Assembly: GCA_034696485.1 (NCBI GenBank)
Contig: JAQIWT010000755.1
Span: 1 to 15,542, forward strand
Source: Isohypsibius dastychi
Taxonomy: Eukaryota > Tardigrada > Eutardigrada > Parachela > Isohypsibiidae
Reading direction: 5' to 3'
Length of the DNA stretch: 15,542 nt
Position numbers and translations under genes: made by a program
Notes under the pieces: model-generated
What the model was told of the DNA's origin: nothing
Databases searched by the model: none
The model's input: the letters and a program-made list of their open reading frames with translations, nothing else
Shown: positions 1-7,711 of the stretch, in pieces
Layout of the letters: each line of letters starts with the position of its first letter
How positions within the stretch are numbered: position 1 is the first letter of the stretch

Positions 1-426
1 AACAGAAAATTATTTCTGCACAGAATTGACTGGGCTTCAAAATGCGCCATAACTTCTATGGCTTGTTACAATGGGGGATTTTAAAAAGGGTGCTGAACAG
101 TCTCACAAAGTTTGCAGCCGGACCCCCTGTAATTCCAAAGATTCTAACGCAAAGCATGATGTCAGAAACAATACAGAACGTTGTCAATCTATAACTATGA
201 TAACGATACAGTATATTCGAGAGCTGAGACATGTAAGGTGAATTACCTTGTATTTGACTTGCACTGTTATCGTTCGTCTTCAGTGTATTTCAGGATTGCA
301 ACAGTTTGCTGATTTCGCCGAAGTTATCACATTCAACAAAGAATTGATTATTTACGGATAAATGAACTTCCATGCAAACGCTCTCTTCAAAATAAAATGT
401 GGTGGTGAGAATTTCACATGATTTTT
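1..426. other. Anonymous sequence, no gene seen
   Basis: I see no convincing coding stretch, splice pattern or RNA gene in this interval. A minus-strand frame is open through part of it and through the adjacent minisatellite, but its protein is low-complexity and resembles nothing I know. Confidence 0.5.
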
Positions 427-580
427 TCTCACTGTATAACAAGGGAAACCATGCAAATGGTTTCCCTATCACTAAATAACAATGTAAACCAGGTAGGGAA
501 ACCTTGCAAATGGTTTCCCTCTCACTAAATGACAAGGGAAACCAGGTAGGGAAGCCTTGCGAATTGTTTCCCTCTCTGTG
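427..580. repeat. 53-bp tandem minisatellite with hairpin core
   Basis: Units start at 443, 496 and 549, an exact 53-bp period. There is a partial copy before 443, and the third copy is truncated near 580. Each unit begins with an inverted repeat: GGGAAACC, an 8-nt spacer, then GGTTTCCC. The arms are perfect in copies 1 (443-466) and 2 (496-519) and degraded in copy 3 (549-572). The spacer of copy 1 is ATGCAAAT, the exact octamer bound by POU-domain factors. Copy 2 has TTGCAAAT and copy 3 has TTGCGAAT. The tandem hairpins are plain in the sequence. Any regulatory role is inference. Confidence 0.9.
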
Positions 581-787
581 TGCGGTCGACAATTTTGGCT
601 GCGTTGCGAGAGTAGATTCGGAACACGGACGAAGATCAATAGTACCGCGGCCGCTCTGTCGTCTGAGACGAATCACCTCTCTTGAAAGACTGGCTGATTT
701 TCGTAAGCAGACAGTTGTTGTGGTTTTGAATCCAGAACGTTGAACCAGTGTTCTATTTTGTGCGAGATGTCGGACAACTTGTGGTGA

Positions 788-1627
788 CGTCCCCCAGGAT
801 ATTGGACAACGGTGTCCAACCCTTCACTTTGTACAGGAGTACCGTACGGAGGTGATTGGCAATACCAACCACCAAATGCGCAGTTCTGGGATCCAGCGCC
901 ATCTTATTGTGTTCCACAAAGTTTTGGGAATCTTCAAAATTACAATCAGAACTGGCACCCATCTTGGGACCAAGGGCCTCCAGATTTTGGTTTTCAGCAG
1001 CAGCAGCCAGCTACTCATCAACTTCATGTCAGTTTTCAGCTCCCTGTTTCAGACCAAGGAGCTCCGATTTCGTGTTTTCTGCAGCAACCACCTCCTCAAG
1101 GGATCAATGTCAGTTCACAGCCCTTTCTGACAAAGCATCCGCCTGCCCGGAACTCAAGCTCTCTTACTGCTGTCGCTTCAAACCTACAATCAACTGTCAT
1201 GACTGGAACTAGCGATGGAAAAAGCTCTAGTGTAATTCACGGTGAAAAGAAAGCTTCTTTCGTGGAGTTCGCCGGAAACGGCCCAGAATATCATCAGTTC
1301 AAAGGTGAAGAGGTTTTAAGATCGGAAACATCCTGTGCAGACATAACATGCATGCAACGCGCTGCAAGCTGTCCTCTAATTTTCTCATTTCTTAGAGCTC
1401 GCTATGACAGGAACAAGAGTTTTTGCCAAAGCAGAATGAGGGGTCAGAAAATTGATGATCAACGGTGGTTTCAACACAAACATCAGAATGTTTTTGCAGC
1501 ACCAGTCGGAAAAAAAGAGTCATCGAAGAGGTTCATGTTTTTGAAGGCCCGATTTACAACAAGGAGATGTACTTTGAAGCAATCCGTTTCCACATTGAGA
1601 ACGATCATTCACATATCCAACGGCTGA
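788..1627 (+). CDS. Q/P-rich open exon of unknown function
   Basis: The frame is open from 788 to the TGA near 1627, about 280 codons. There is no usable ATG near its left end (the first clear in-frame Met is near 1199), so it is probably an exon or a fragment rather than a complete gene. A possible acceptor, CCCCCAG, ends near 797. Roughly the first 120 residues are rich in Gln, Pro, Asn, Ser and aromatics, as in low-complexity activation or RNA-binding regions. They contain two in-frame 28-residue units (968-1051 and 1052-1135) sharing the pattern DQGxPxxxFxQQ...VSxQ. From about 1330 the composition changes, and the integrase N-terminal region overlaps in another frame, so the true exon may end earlier. 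It could be the 5' part of the integrase gene or an unrelated host exon. Confidence 0.45.
   Translation, partial: RPPGYWTTVSNPSLCTGVPYGGDWQYQPPNAQFWDPAPSYCVPQSFGNLQNYNQNWHPSWDQGPPDFGFQQQQPATHQLHVSFQLPVSDQGAPISCFLQQPPPQGINVSSQPFLTKHPPARNSSSLTAVASNLQSTVMTGTSDGKSSSVIHGEKKASFVEFAGNGPEYHQFKGEEVLRSETSCADITCMQRAASCPLIFSFLRARYDRNKSFCQSRMRGQKIDDQRWFQHKHQNVFAAPVGKKESSKRFMFLKARFTTRRCTLKQSVSTLRTIIHISNG
968..1135 (+). repeat. 84-bp in-frame tandem duplication
   Basis: Two adjacent 84-nt units (968-1051, 1052-1135) encode diverged 28-residue repeats. Both start with Asp-Gln-Gly, carry a Phe then a Gln-Gln-Pro patch, and end with Val-Ser-x-Gln. The conserved frame argues that the stretch was translated when it duplicated. 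Confidence 0.6.
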
Positions 1628-3208
1628 GCGGTACGAAAAACAAATCTGCTCGTGTCGTGATTGCTAACTAAGCGAAGAATTTCGAGCTTTAAGATGGCCA
1701 ATTTATACTTCGTACACCAAGGTAGCCGCCTTTTATATGTCGGAAGTCTGAGAAGACGCACTCAGATTCTCGATGACTTTCACCGGTGAGTCGGTCCCAG
1801 GTCATGATATATTTCAAATGACCAGCTCATGTAGCCTCAAATTCTGTTCATCTTCTAGTTGATGGGGCCACAATGCCCGAGAATGGATTGGTTGAGAAAA
1901 TTTTGGAGCAGTACTACTGGAGATCTGTACGCGAGGATGTGGTTCACGTGAGTTGACATTGGACAATCTATTCTTACTTATTCATATAACGTCCGCTTCG
2001 CAGGTAAAAAAGTGTGCGGTTTGCCAGCAACAGGGGCGGAGTCTGTTAAAAGTTCGAGAAACTATCAAGCAGTTTCCGATACCTAGTAAAGTGTGGTCCA
2101 TGGTTGGTATGGATTTGTTTGGTCCGTTGGCAGAAACACCAAATGGCAACAAGTATGTGTTGCTCCTGATCTGTTTTCTGTCAAAGTGGGTGGAAGCCGT
2201 TCCAATCGCCAATAAAGATGTGAGAACGGTGGCTCATGCTTTGATCAAAATCCACTGCAGAAACGAGGCGCCGGATCGGATCTTGTCGGACAACGGTGGT
2301 GAGTTCGTCAATGAGGTAAGTTCAATCTAAGTTTGCACATTAGTTCACTCTTCTCCCCCCCCCCCCCCCACTTCAGCTTTCTTCTGGCTCATGGATGATT
2401 CATCACTGGTCAACCAAAACATGCATGATCTTCTGGATACCAAGCACAACACCACTGCACCACGCACCCCAAAGACAAACGGGTTATGTGAAAAAATGAA
2501 CGGAACTGTTCAAAGGTGACTGTCTTTTTGCACAATGAAAACGTAGTCACAAAACCTCAGCCATTTTAGACAACTGCGGATTAAGCTAGCTGAAGAAGTG
2601 GGATGACCACCTTGATGAATGTCTGTTCGAGATCAGAAACCGGCGTTGTCGCAATTCCGGGTGTACTCCAAATGAATTATTCCATCAGTTCAAGTTCCGT
2701 TTGCATCCTGGGCTGATGACAGCTTCTGAAATGGAATTCACACGACGTGTTGAGGAAGACGATGAGACACTGGAGAGTGAGATTTATGAAGCCGCCAAGC
2801 TCAACATGACGCGATTTGCCGAGGCCGCAGAAGTTCTTCACGGTGACATTGTTTGTAAAATCAAAAAAGAGCAGGACCGTCAGAAACAGAGCATTGAAAA
2901 AGACAGATTGGAAAAGCGGAGCTTTTGAGACCAGGTGCGTTGACACAAACATAGCGAAAACCACAGCTAGCAATAACCTCATTATTTCAGGAATGCTGGT
3001 TTGGTTTCGTGATACAAAACGTGGGAACAAGCTTCGTGCCAAAGATCGATCAGGATGAACAGGACTCGTTAAAGTGCTAAAAGTCAGGTCCGGGGATGCT
3101 CAAGTACAACATGGAAAGATCAAGATATATGTCAAGAACGAGAACACCAGAGCGCCAGTTGAGCTTCCAGTCACCGATCACATAGACACCGGTTACATAA
3201 TCCTTGCG
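1396..3208 (+). pseudogene. Intron-bearing Ty3/Gypsy-Ginger type integrase, degenerate
   Basis: An integrase or transposase catalyses strand transfer of element ends into target DNA. In order I see: a conserved-looking N-terminal region around YNKEMYFEAIRFHIEND (about 1540-1605); an H2C2 zinc finger (His pair at 1781-1871, CAVC at about 2013); the core with first catalytic Asp in GMDLFG and second in SDNGGEF, 58 residues apart; the catalytic Glu in TNGLCEKMN; and a GPY/F-like module around VWFRDTKRGNKLRAKDR. GT..AG introns fit at 1786-1858, 1948-2003, 2316-2376, 2516-2569 and 2935-2990 (54-73 nt), possibly also 3209-3362. Removing them brings family motifs together. It is dead: in-frame stops near 1669, 1690 and 1860, a TGA where the family has Trp near 3055, and frameshifts near 1882, 2380, 2615 and before 2922. 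Neither reverse transcriptase nor RNase H lies beside it on this strand. It could be a Ginger DNA transposase, a domesticated GIN1/KRBA2-like gene, or a Polinton integrase. Confidence 0.85.
2355..2369 (+). repeat. Poly-C run in integrase intron
   Basis: Fifteen consecutive C residues form the pyrimidine tract just before the acceptor CTTCAG of the intron at 2316-2376. Confidence 0.9.
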
Positions 3209-3444
3209 GTAAAATAGAATTCCCTCACATACAAATCTCGCGATAACGATGAAATGCAAGCATTCAATTAACCGCAAACTACAGCGGCTTGATATTACTT
3301 GAGTTGAAGAGATGCCAATAATCTTCAAACGCTGTCATCCCATTCTCTTACCATAATTTCAGGCAATCCGCATGATCCATAAGTAGAATTCGCGTCTTTT
3401 GAAGTTCATTATCGAATGCCCCACGTGGTGGTCATAGTTCAATG

Positions 3445-5125
3445 TCACCTTTTTAAAACGTTAGACCATTGGTAGAAAAGGTTGGTAGAAAGAATGATAT
3501 TCCCGATCATCTGGACATTTTCGTCAACGCATCGAAGTTCAAGCAAGCGATCGACAAATCGTTCAATCAAGTCAGGACCATCTTCTCGATTGCTGGCGCA
3601 ATCGAAATTCAAAGAGAAATCCATTCCGGGAACGTTGCAGTATATTGCAAAAGAGACTGAAACGTGCTCATAAAAGATTTTCTGTGATGTGTATAGCGAC
3701 TGGGCCGAAATTCCTGGTGACGACATAAGCACAGCCTCTAAATCAAAAACTGCAAGATTTTCCGTGAAGTAATATTCCATGTTGCCAACGCAAAGGGTCG
3801 ATTGGATGGGTGACGTCGTAGTTTTCGAGCGGCGTCAATTTCGAATTTCGGACGAGAGCGTATAATTTCTTTCGGGCAACAGAAGAGTCTGTCCGGCTTT
3901 GCAGCTTTTAACTTTGTGTTCGAGAGTTTCAAAGGTCGACCAGGAAATTCATTCATCGCAGCGAAACTTTTTTGCATACTGATTGATTTTGCAAATTCAA
4001 AAGAAATGGCGTCGTTCAGCATGCAAATAAGCAGTCAACTGGAAATCTTCATCCTCAGCATCAAATCCTCATTCCTGTGATTCAGGTTCTTCGTTGTCAT
4101 CGTGGTCTTCCATTCCAGCCAAATCGATTGACTTTTGCAGTTCTGACACTTGGACAAATCGACTATAAATGAGGCAACACTCATCAGCATCAGCTGTTTT
4201 TGTGAATATCACAATGTTGAGCTGAAAGAGGTTTTCAACCCACCGCAGCAGCTGAGGATCAATTTTGAATCACTCATATGCGATTTCGCCGGTCATGACG
4301 CCAGGCGTTGGAAATTCTACAAACTTAGGAAAACATCTCTTTGTTCTCGCTCCAGCTTCCCTTTATACGGTGCAAGTGGAGGATCTTTGGCCAGTGCGAT
4401 GCAGCTGTAAATTTCACAAAATCGAGATGGGGGAAAAAGCCAACATCTTGTTGACTAAACTCACCAGGGAGAACACAAGGTATCCTGATAAGGCTGCCCA
4501 TTTCTCTTGTTTAGCGCAAACATGTGTTTTGAGTTGGTGATGTAGTCTGGAATGTGGGTGGTTGTCAAGTCTAAACATCCATATGTGGTTCTCGCCATTC
4601 AGAAAACGTTGACGCGAGCGTTGGTCAGCGTCTCACGCGTGTATGCGGTGGAACGAGGCTGAGATGCAAAGGCTTCCAACAGCCGTTCGCCATAGAATGT
4701 GGTCGTGAAAAAGTGTTCAAGTTCTGTGAAGCACTAATGAGCAGTGGAGTTGGACAGAGCTAGGTGTGTTGTGAGGGTGAAAGATAGATGCCGAAGTCAT
4801 CTGCATCTAATCCGGTTTCATTCAGAGCCTGTTGTGCAGCCTTCGGCATGGCACCGATATATTAAAAAACAACCCCAAATGACAAGTTCAATTTGAAAGC
4901 TTTTGGAGCTTGCGCGACATTAGTTATAATCTGGCGTAATTGTCCAATTTGGAAAGGAATCCGGTGCATAAAGTTGAAGGTCCGTGCCTGTCCTCGATCA
5001 CGATGAGGTTCGCGGATGGTATGGAGCTTTCGCTGATTTACGAACAGATAATATTCATCGGTCGCGTACTTGGCAGTGCCACGCGCTTGAATCTTTTCAG
5101 AATTATGCTCTGGCGACGCCAGCAT
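3445..5125 (-). pseudogene. Family-B DNA polymerase (viral/Polinton type), N-terminal half, degenerate
   Basis: Reading from 5125 downward, successive frames give an N-terminal domain ending near KLNLSFGVVF. A central region follows with the pattern Y-x-D-x-L-C (4500-4465). A 60-nt GT..AG intron (4405-4464) then joins it in phase to C-x-A-L. Together they give L-C-x3-C-x-A-L, a block typical of the extended N-terminus of invertebrate type-B polymerases. Further on are a block of the form GV..E...F...F.LNI.VF (4310-4200) and an acidic stretch (about 4110). At about 3750 is AVFDLEAVL, fitting exonuclease motif I (D-x-E), followed by HVSVSFAIY and ERFVDRLLEL. The polymerase palm motifs are absent, so only the front half remains. 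Stops (TAA near 4841, several TGA and TAG) and at least three frame changes show it is dead. Such enzymes copy Polinton/Maverick elements and related viruses. Assignment rests on motif order and not on a search. Confidence 0.7.
4405..4464 (-). other. Spliceosomal intron in polymerase relic
   Basis: The donor CCTG|GTGAGT (minus strand, 4464) and acceptor TTTACAG (4405) define 60 nt. Removal restores both the frame and the conserved Leu-Cys...Cys-x-Ala-Leu spacing, which makes the intron call much stronger than the splice signals alone. Confidence 0.75.
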
Positions 5126-5298
5126 TGTATGATGAGACTGGCATCAATCGCAACTTGATTTTATAATCTTGGGCCACCGCTCGATTGCAGCCGAAGGCCG
5201 TGACCGGGCGTAGGGGGCCCGCGCGTGCCGAACTACTCTCATTTTTGCATGAACATCCTGATGCATCATTTTTTTTGTTCTTCGTTCTCCATTCAAAA

Positions 5299-5574
5299 AT
5301 GCCAAACAGGAAAAAGGCAAAGTTGTCCAGCGAGACGTTGACTGTGTAGAAACTTGTTGGATTGAGATTACCTCAGCGCTCGTATCAGCTCAAAGTGAAA
5401 TGGGTGAGATACTTCAAGAAAGATTCCTGGGAACCACTCAAAAACCTTGGTGGTTTCTTGCCGCAAATAACCGAATATCTCTTAATCAATCATTCTGAAG
5501 TCGAACTCTATTGGTATGATTTGGCCAACCCACACATTGGTATTCATCTACCATCTACAACACCACTGAAATGA
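5299..5574 (+). pseudogene. Chromodomain protein with one nonsense codon
   Basis: An ATG at 5299 opens a Lys/Arg-rich leader (MPNRKKAKLSSETLTV), then TAG at 5347, then KLVGLRLPQRSYQLKVKW and DSWEPLKNL in the same frame, ending at a TGA near 5574. The pattern is V-[E]-K-...-R...YQLKVKW...F.KDSWEPLKNL...ITEYL. It matches the chromodomain strand-strand-helix core, including the Trp and the W-E-P element of HP1-like and chromovirus chromodomains. Chromodomains bind methylated histone tails. In integrases they target insertion to heterochromatin. The TAG falls where the family usually has Glu, so a single GAG-to-TAG change explains it. It lies between polymerase and dUTPase relics and away from the integrase core, so it may be a detached integrase tail or a small HP1-like gene. 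Confidence 0.7.
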
Positions 5575-5657
5575 CCAGCGCAAAGCATAACGGACACAGA
5601 ATTGACTAGTGAATAGCAAATATTGATAGCTGTTGGTTCAGAGTTGATCAAACTTTT

Positions 5658-6067
5658 TCAGTTGCAAAAATCTTTGGACTTGTTAGAATTCTGCACATTT
5701 GCAGCAGAAGTAACAAATTCGATTTCCGACTCGATTTCATCCGCTCTGCCGAGTAGACTTTGCGCTTGCTCGACTAACATTTCAATGCTCCGACTGTAAA
5801 ACAGCTTATGACGAAAAAAATCGAAAGAGCTGACATGTAGCGCACCCGATTCCCCGCAGTTTATCGCTCAGCGGACTTGTTGTGTAGTTGCAAAGTTTGA
5901 GCTTTGCACTGCTGAGCTTTTCAGCATGGCACACAAGCTGCAGAAACAAAAAAAGATCATAACCGGATGCATAAATGAAGTCAAACTCTTACTATGCACA
6001 TAGAAGAGTCATGCGCAGTAATGATTTTTTTCTCCACCACTTTCACCGATTTCACCATTTTGGACAT
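5658..6067 (-). CDS. Small three-exon gene, 100 codons, C-terminal coiled-coil-like helix
   Basis: I did not recognise the family. The exons are 6067-5993, 5937-5846 and 5793-5658, separated by introns of 55 nt (donor ATA|GTAAGA, acceptor TTTCTGCAG) and 52 nt (donor GG|GTGCGC, acceptor TTTTACAG). Phases agree at both junctions (0 and 2). The spliced frame is 303 nt, ATG to TGA, with no internal stop. Exon 1 is basic with Val and Lys alternating (MSKMVKSVKVVEKK). Exon 2 carries two of the protein's four Cys. Exon 3 has a Leu/Glu-rich stretch (SIEMLVEQAQSLLGRADEIE) likely to form an amphipathic helix. A second Met at codon 4 could also start translation. Unlike its neighbours it has no visible lesion, so it may be a live gene inside a region of dead elements. 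The second donor, GTGCGC, is non-consensus and is the weakest point. Confidence 0.5.
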
Positions 6068-6462
6068 TGCGGATGCGGTTCTTAATGAAATCACGTTAAG
6101 GAAAAGCAGCGGCCTATTCTATTTTAATTTTTTTCATTATGAACTATCTACCTGCCTAATTTTGGCAAATACGGGTGAATTTTGAAGCGTGATCACAGAA
6201 ATTGATCTCAGTCTGCATATACAACACTCAAGTTTCCAGGTTTATGAGCTGGTTCGCGAACAAACAAAGCATGATATTCAAGTCGTCTTTCGCAATTTAA
6301 AAACTCGTTCTTTTTTTTCATTGGTCGAATCTGGCGCATGAGCCCCGTATGGCAGATGTGAAGCAGTAAAACTTGACTCACGAAGGTGAGATACTGTACA
6401 ACAATTGTTGGTTCGCGCGAGTAATATGTTGTTCTGTTCTTCTCACTAGTGTTTGTGATTAT
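6068..6462. other. Spacer between small minus-strand gene and dUTPase relic
   Basis: I recognise no gene here. It would contain the upstream region of the minus-strand gene starting at 6067. It should also contain the missing first part of the dUTPase (motif 1, the A-G-Y-D-L region), which I looked for and did not find. A possible acceptor, TCTCACTAG, ends at 6449. Confidence 0.4.
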
Positions 6463-6870
6463 GTGTTTCCTGCAGCAGGGTAAGGTTAGATTGATACGGA
6501 CCTGATGGTGATTGTACCACCAGGCACGAATGGCAGGATCGGTATGTATTCCATACGCTAGTTGACATTCCATGTTCATACTGAAATTCCTTTCACTCTA
6601 TCTTTCTTATTCCACAGCCCCACGCTCTGGGATGTCATGAAATTCTTCAATCATGGTTGGTGGAGGTGTCATCGATCCAGACTACCGAGGACCGATTGCT
6701 GTCACTCTCTATAATCTTGGTACGCGGCCATTTCATATTAAGGCTGGTGACAAAATTGCGCAGTTGATTTGCGAGAGAATTGTTGTTATTAATTCACCGT
6801 TATTTTATAGATTGCCTGAAAGTTTAGTACTTCGACTGAACGTGAAGATTCGGGCTTTGATTCGACTGGT
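6463..6870 (+). pseudogene. Trimeric dUTPase relic, motifs 2-5, intron-split
   Basis: dUTPase hydrolyses dUTP to dUMP and keeps uracil out of DNA. Exon one (6463-6541) reads VFPAAG, two stops, then TDLMVIVPPGTNGRI. A 76-nt intron (6542-6617, GTATGT...CCACAG) joins it in phase to APRSGM (motif 2). Then come [11 protein letters not shown] (motif 3, with its conserved Asp and Tyr) and [12 protein letters not shown] (motif 4). Motif 5 appears as [12 protein letters not shown] at 6835-6870 in another frame. Lesions are TAA 6481, TAG 6487, TGA 6638 and a break between 6782 and 6834. Motif spacing matches a normal single-domain dUTPase up to motif 4. Motif 1 is missing. The intron rules out a retro-processed copy. 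The source could be the host gene, or a DNA virus or element that carried it. Confidence 0.8.
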
Positions 6871-7128
6871 GTGCAATGAAGGAGCACGTGTCCAGCGAAA
6901 AAAGATCACAGATAGACAGATAAAAAAAAGATATAGGACGTACAAGGGTGTAGGAGATCCGTGCAGGTAGTGTCCATGCTTGTGATCTCGCTGGACTCCG
7001 AGGGTTAATCGCGTTAGGTGTTTGTAGAAGGGTCTTTTCGATGAATCTTCTGTCTTTCTCATCGCATGGAAATTTGTCGGTGGTAATATTGAGTATCGGA
7101 TTTGTTAGAGCCGTGGGTAATCACTCAC

Positions 7129-7323
7129 ATTATTGCGGTGGACTGCTGGTCTACCGCGCATTGTCCTTTTCCATAAACAACCACAAGAGCAATGACAATC
7201 AATAGAAGAAGTGATAGGAGCACAACCAATATTATGGTGGATGCCGACGGTTCGTGTTCACCAACCTTCGATATTCGCCGGTATGCTATAACTTGTATAA
7301 CGTAGCCTCGATGATCCTCCCTC
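7129..7323 (-). CDS. Exon with FN3-like end and transmembrane segment
   Basis: The minus-strand frame from about 7323 reads GYVIQVIAYRR then GEHEPSAST. This resembles the last strand of a fibronectin type III domain and its linker. It continues as STIILVVLLSLLLLIVIALV, an uninterrupted hydrophobic helix long enough to span a membrane, then polar residues. The exon ends at 7129 before the strong donor GTGAGT. A likely acceptor is GTCAG at about 7324. The stop in this frame at 7335 lies outside the proposed exon. Downstream on the minus strand, 7055-6870 is open and Lys/Arg/Pro-rich, as a cytoplasmic tail might be, but I could not fix its splice sites. It could be the 3' part of the FN3-like gene at 8834-8227 or an independent receptor fragment. 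Confidence 0.5.
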
Positions 7324-7615
7324 CTGACTCTCCGTCACCTTCCGGCGACGACAACGGTTATTAGGTTCAATCAAATGGAATGACCCTTAACTCCTCGACA
7401 CGACTGCAACACATGCGATCGTTTCGGTCGACAAACATTTACTTCAGAGAATTGAACTTTGTGAAGAGTTATGGTGATGATGGGAGGTATATAAACAGTG
7501 GGTTGTTCGTCATATCAAAATGTTTGTCATCCGAAAATACATTTCTCAAGCTTGTGAGTCACTCTTCCAGGCAGACATCAGACCAGTTTTTGAATTCACG
7601 AGGTGCATGGAGCTT

Positions 7616-7711
7616 CTAGAACTGGCAGCCCAGACATCGTCCGGCTTCAACCTGAACCGAGAAAACTAGAGTCACGAAGGCGAACGCAAGAATAGATGGG
7701 ACGGGTGACAT
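7616..7711 (-). CDS. Short ORF starting with a signal peptide
   Basis: An ATG at 7711 begins a classic signal peptide: a short polar start, a hydrophobic core (ILAFAFVTLVFSV), and an Ala-rich cleavage site (VEA|GR). Two Cys follow in the next few residues, then TAG at 7616. In the same frame, reading resumes for about 20 codons with a Trp and a Cys (KNWSDVCLEE) before the next stop. It could be the start of a small secreted protein broken by one nonsense codon, or a chance hydrophobic ORF. I do not recognise a family. Confidence 0.3.
   Translation of the reverse strand: MSPVPSILAFAFVTLVFSVQVEAGRCLGCQF

Noticed and set aside
427-580. CRISPR-like array
   Set aside because: The whole 53-bp unit is repeated, with no unique spacers, and the setting is eukaryotic.
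290-676. Minus-strand ORF of 128 codons over the minisatellite
   Set aside because: It is open mainly because the repeat unit lacks stops in that frame. The protein is repetitive and unlike any family I know.
4150-4540. Two overlapping plus-strand ORFs
   Set aside because: They lie opposite the polymerase relic, whose minus-strand blocks carry recognisable motifs and a frame-restoring intron.
6208-6579. Minus-strand ORF of 123 codons
   Set aside because: Its upper end is antisense to dUTPase exon one and intron. It has no motif of its own.
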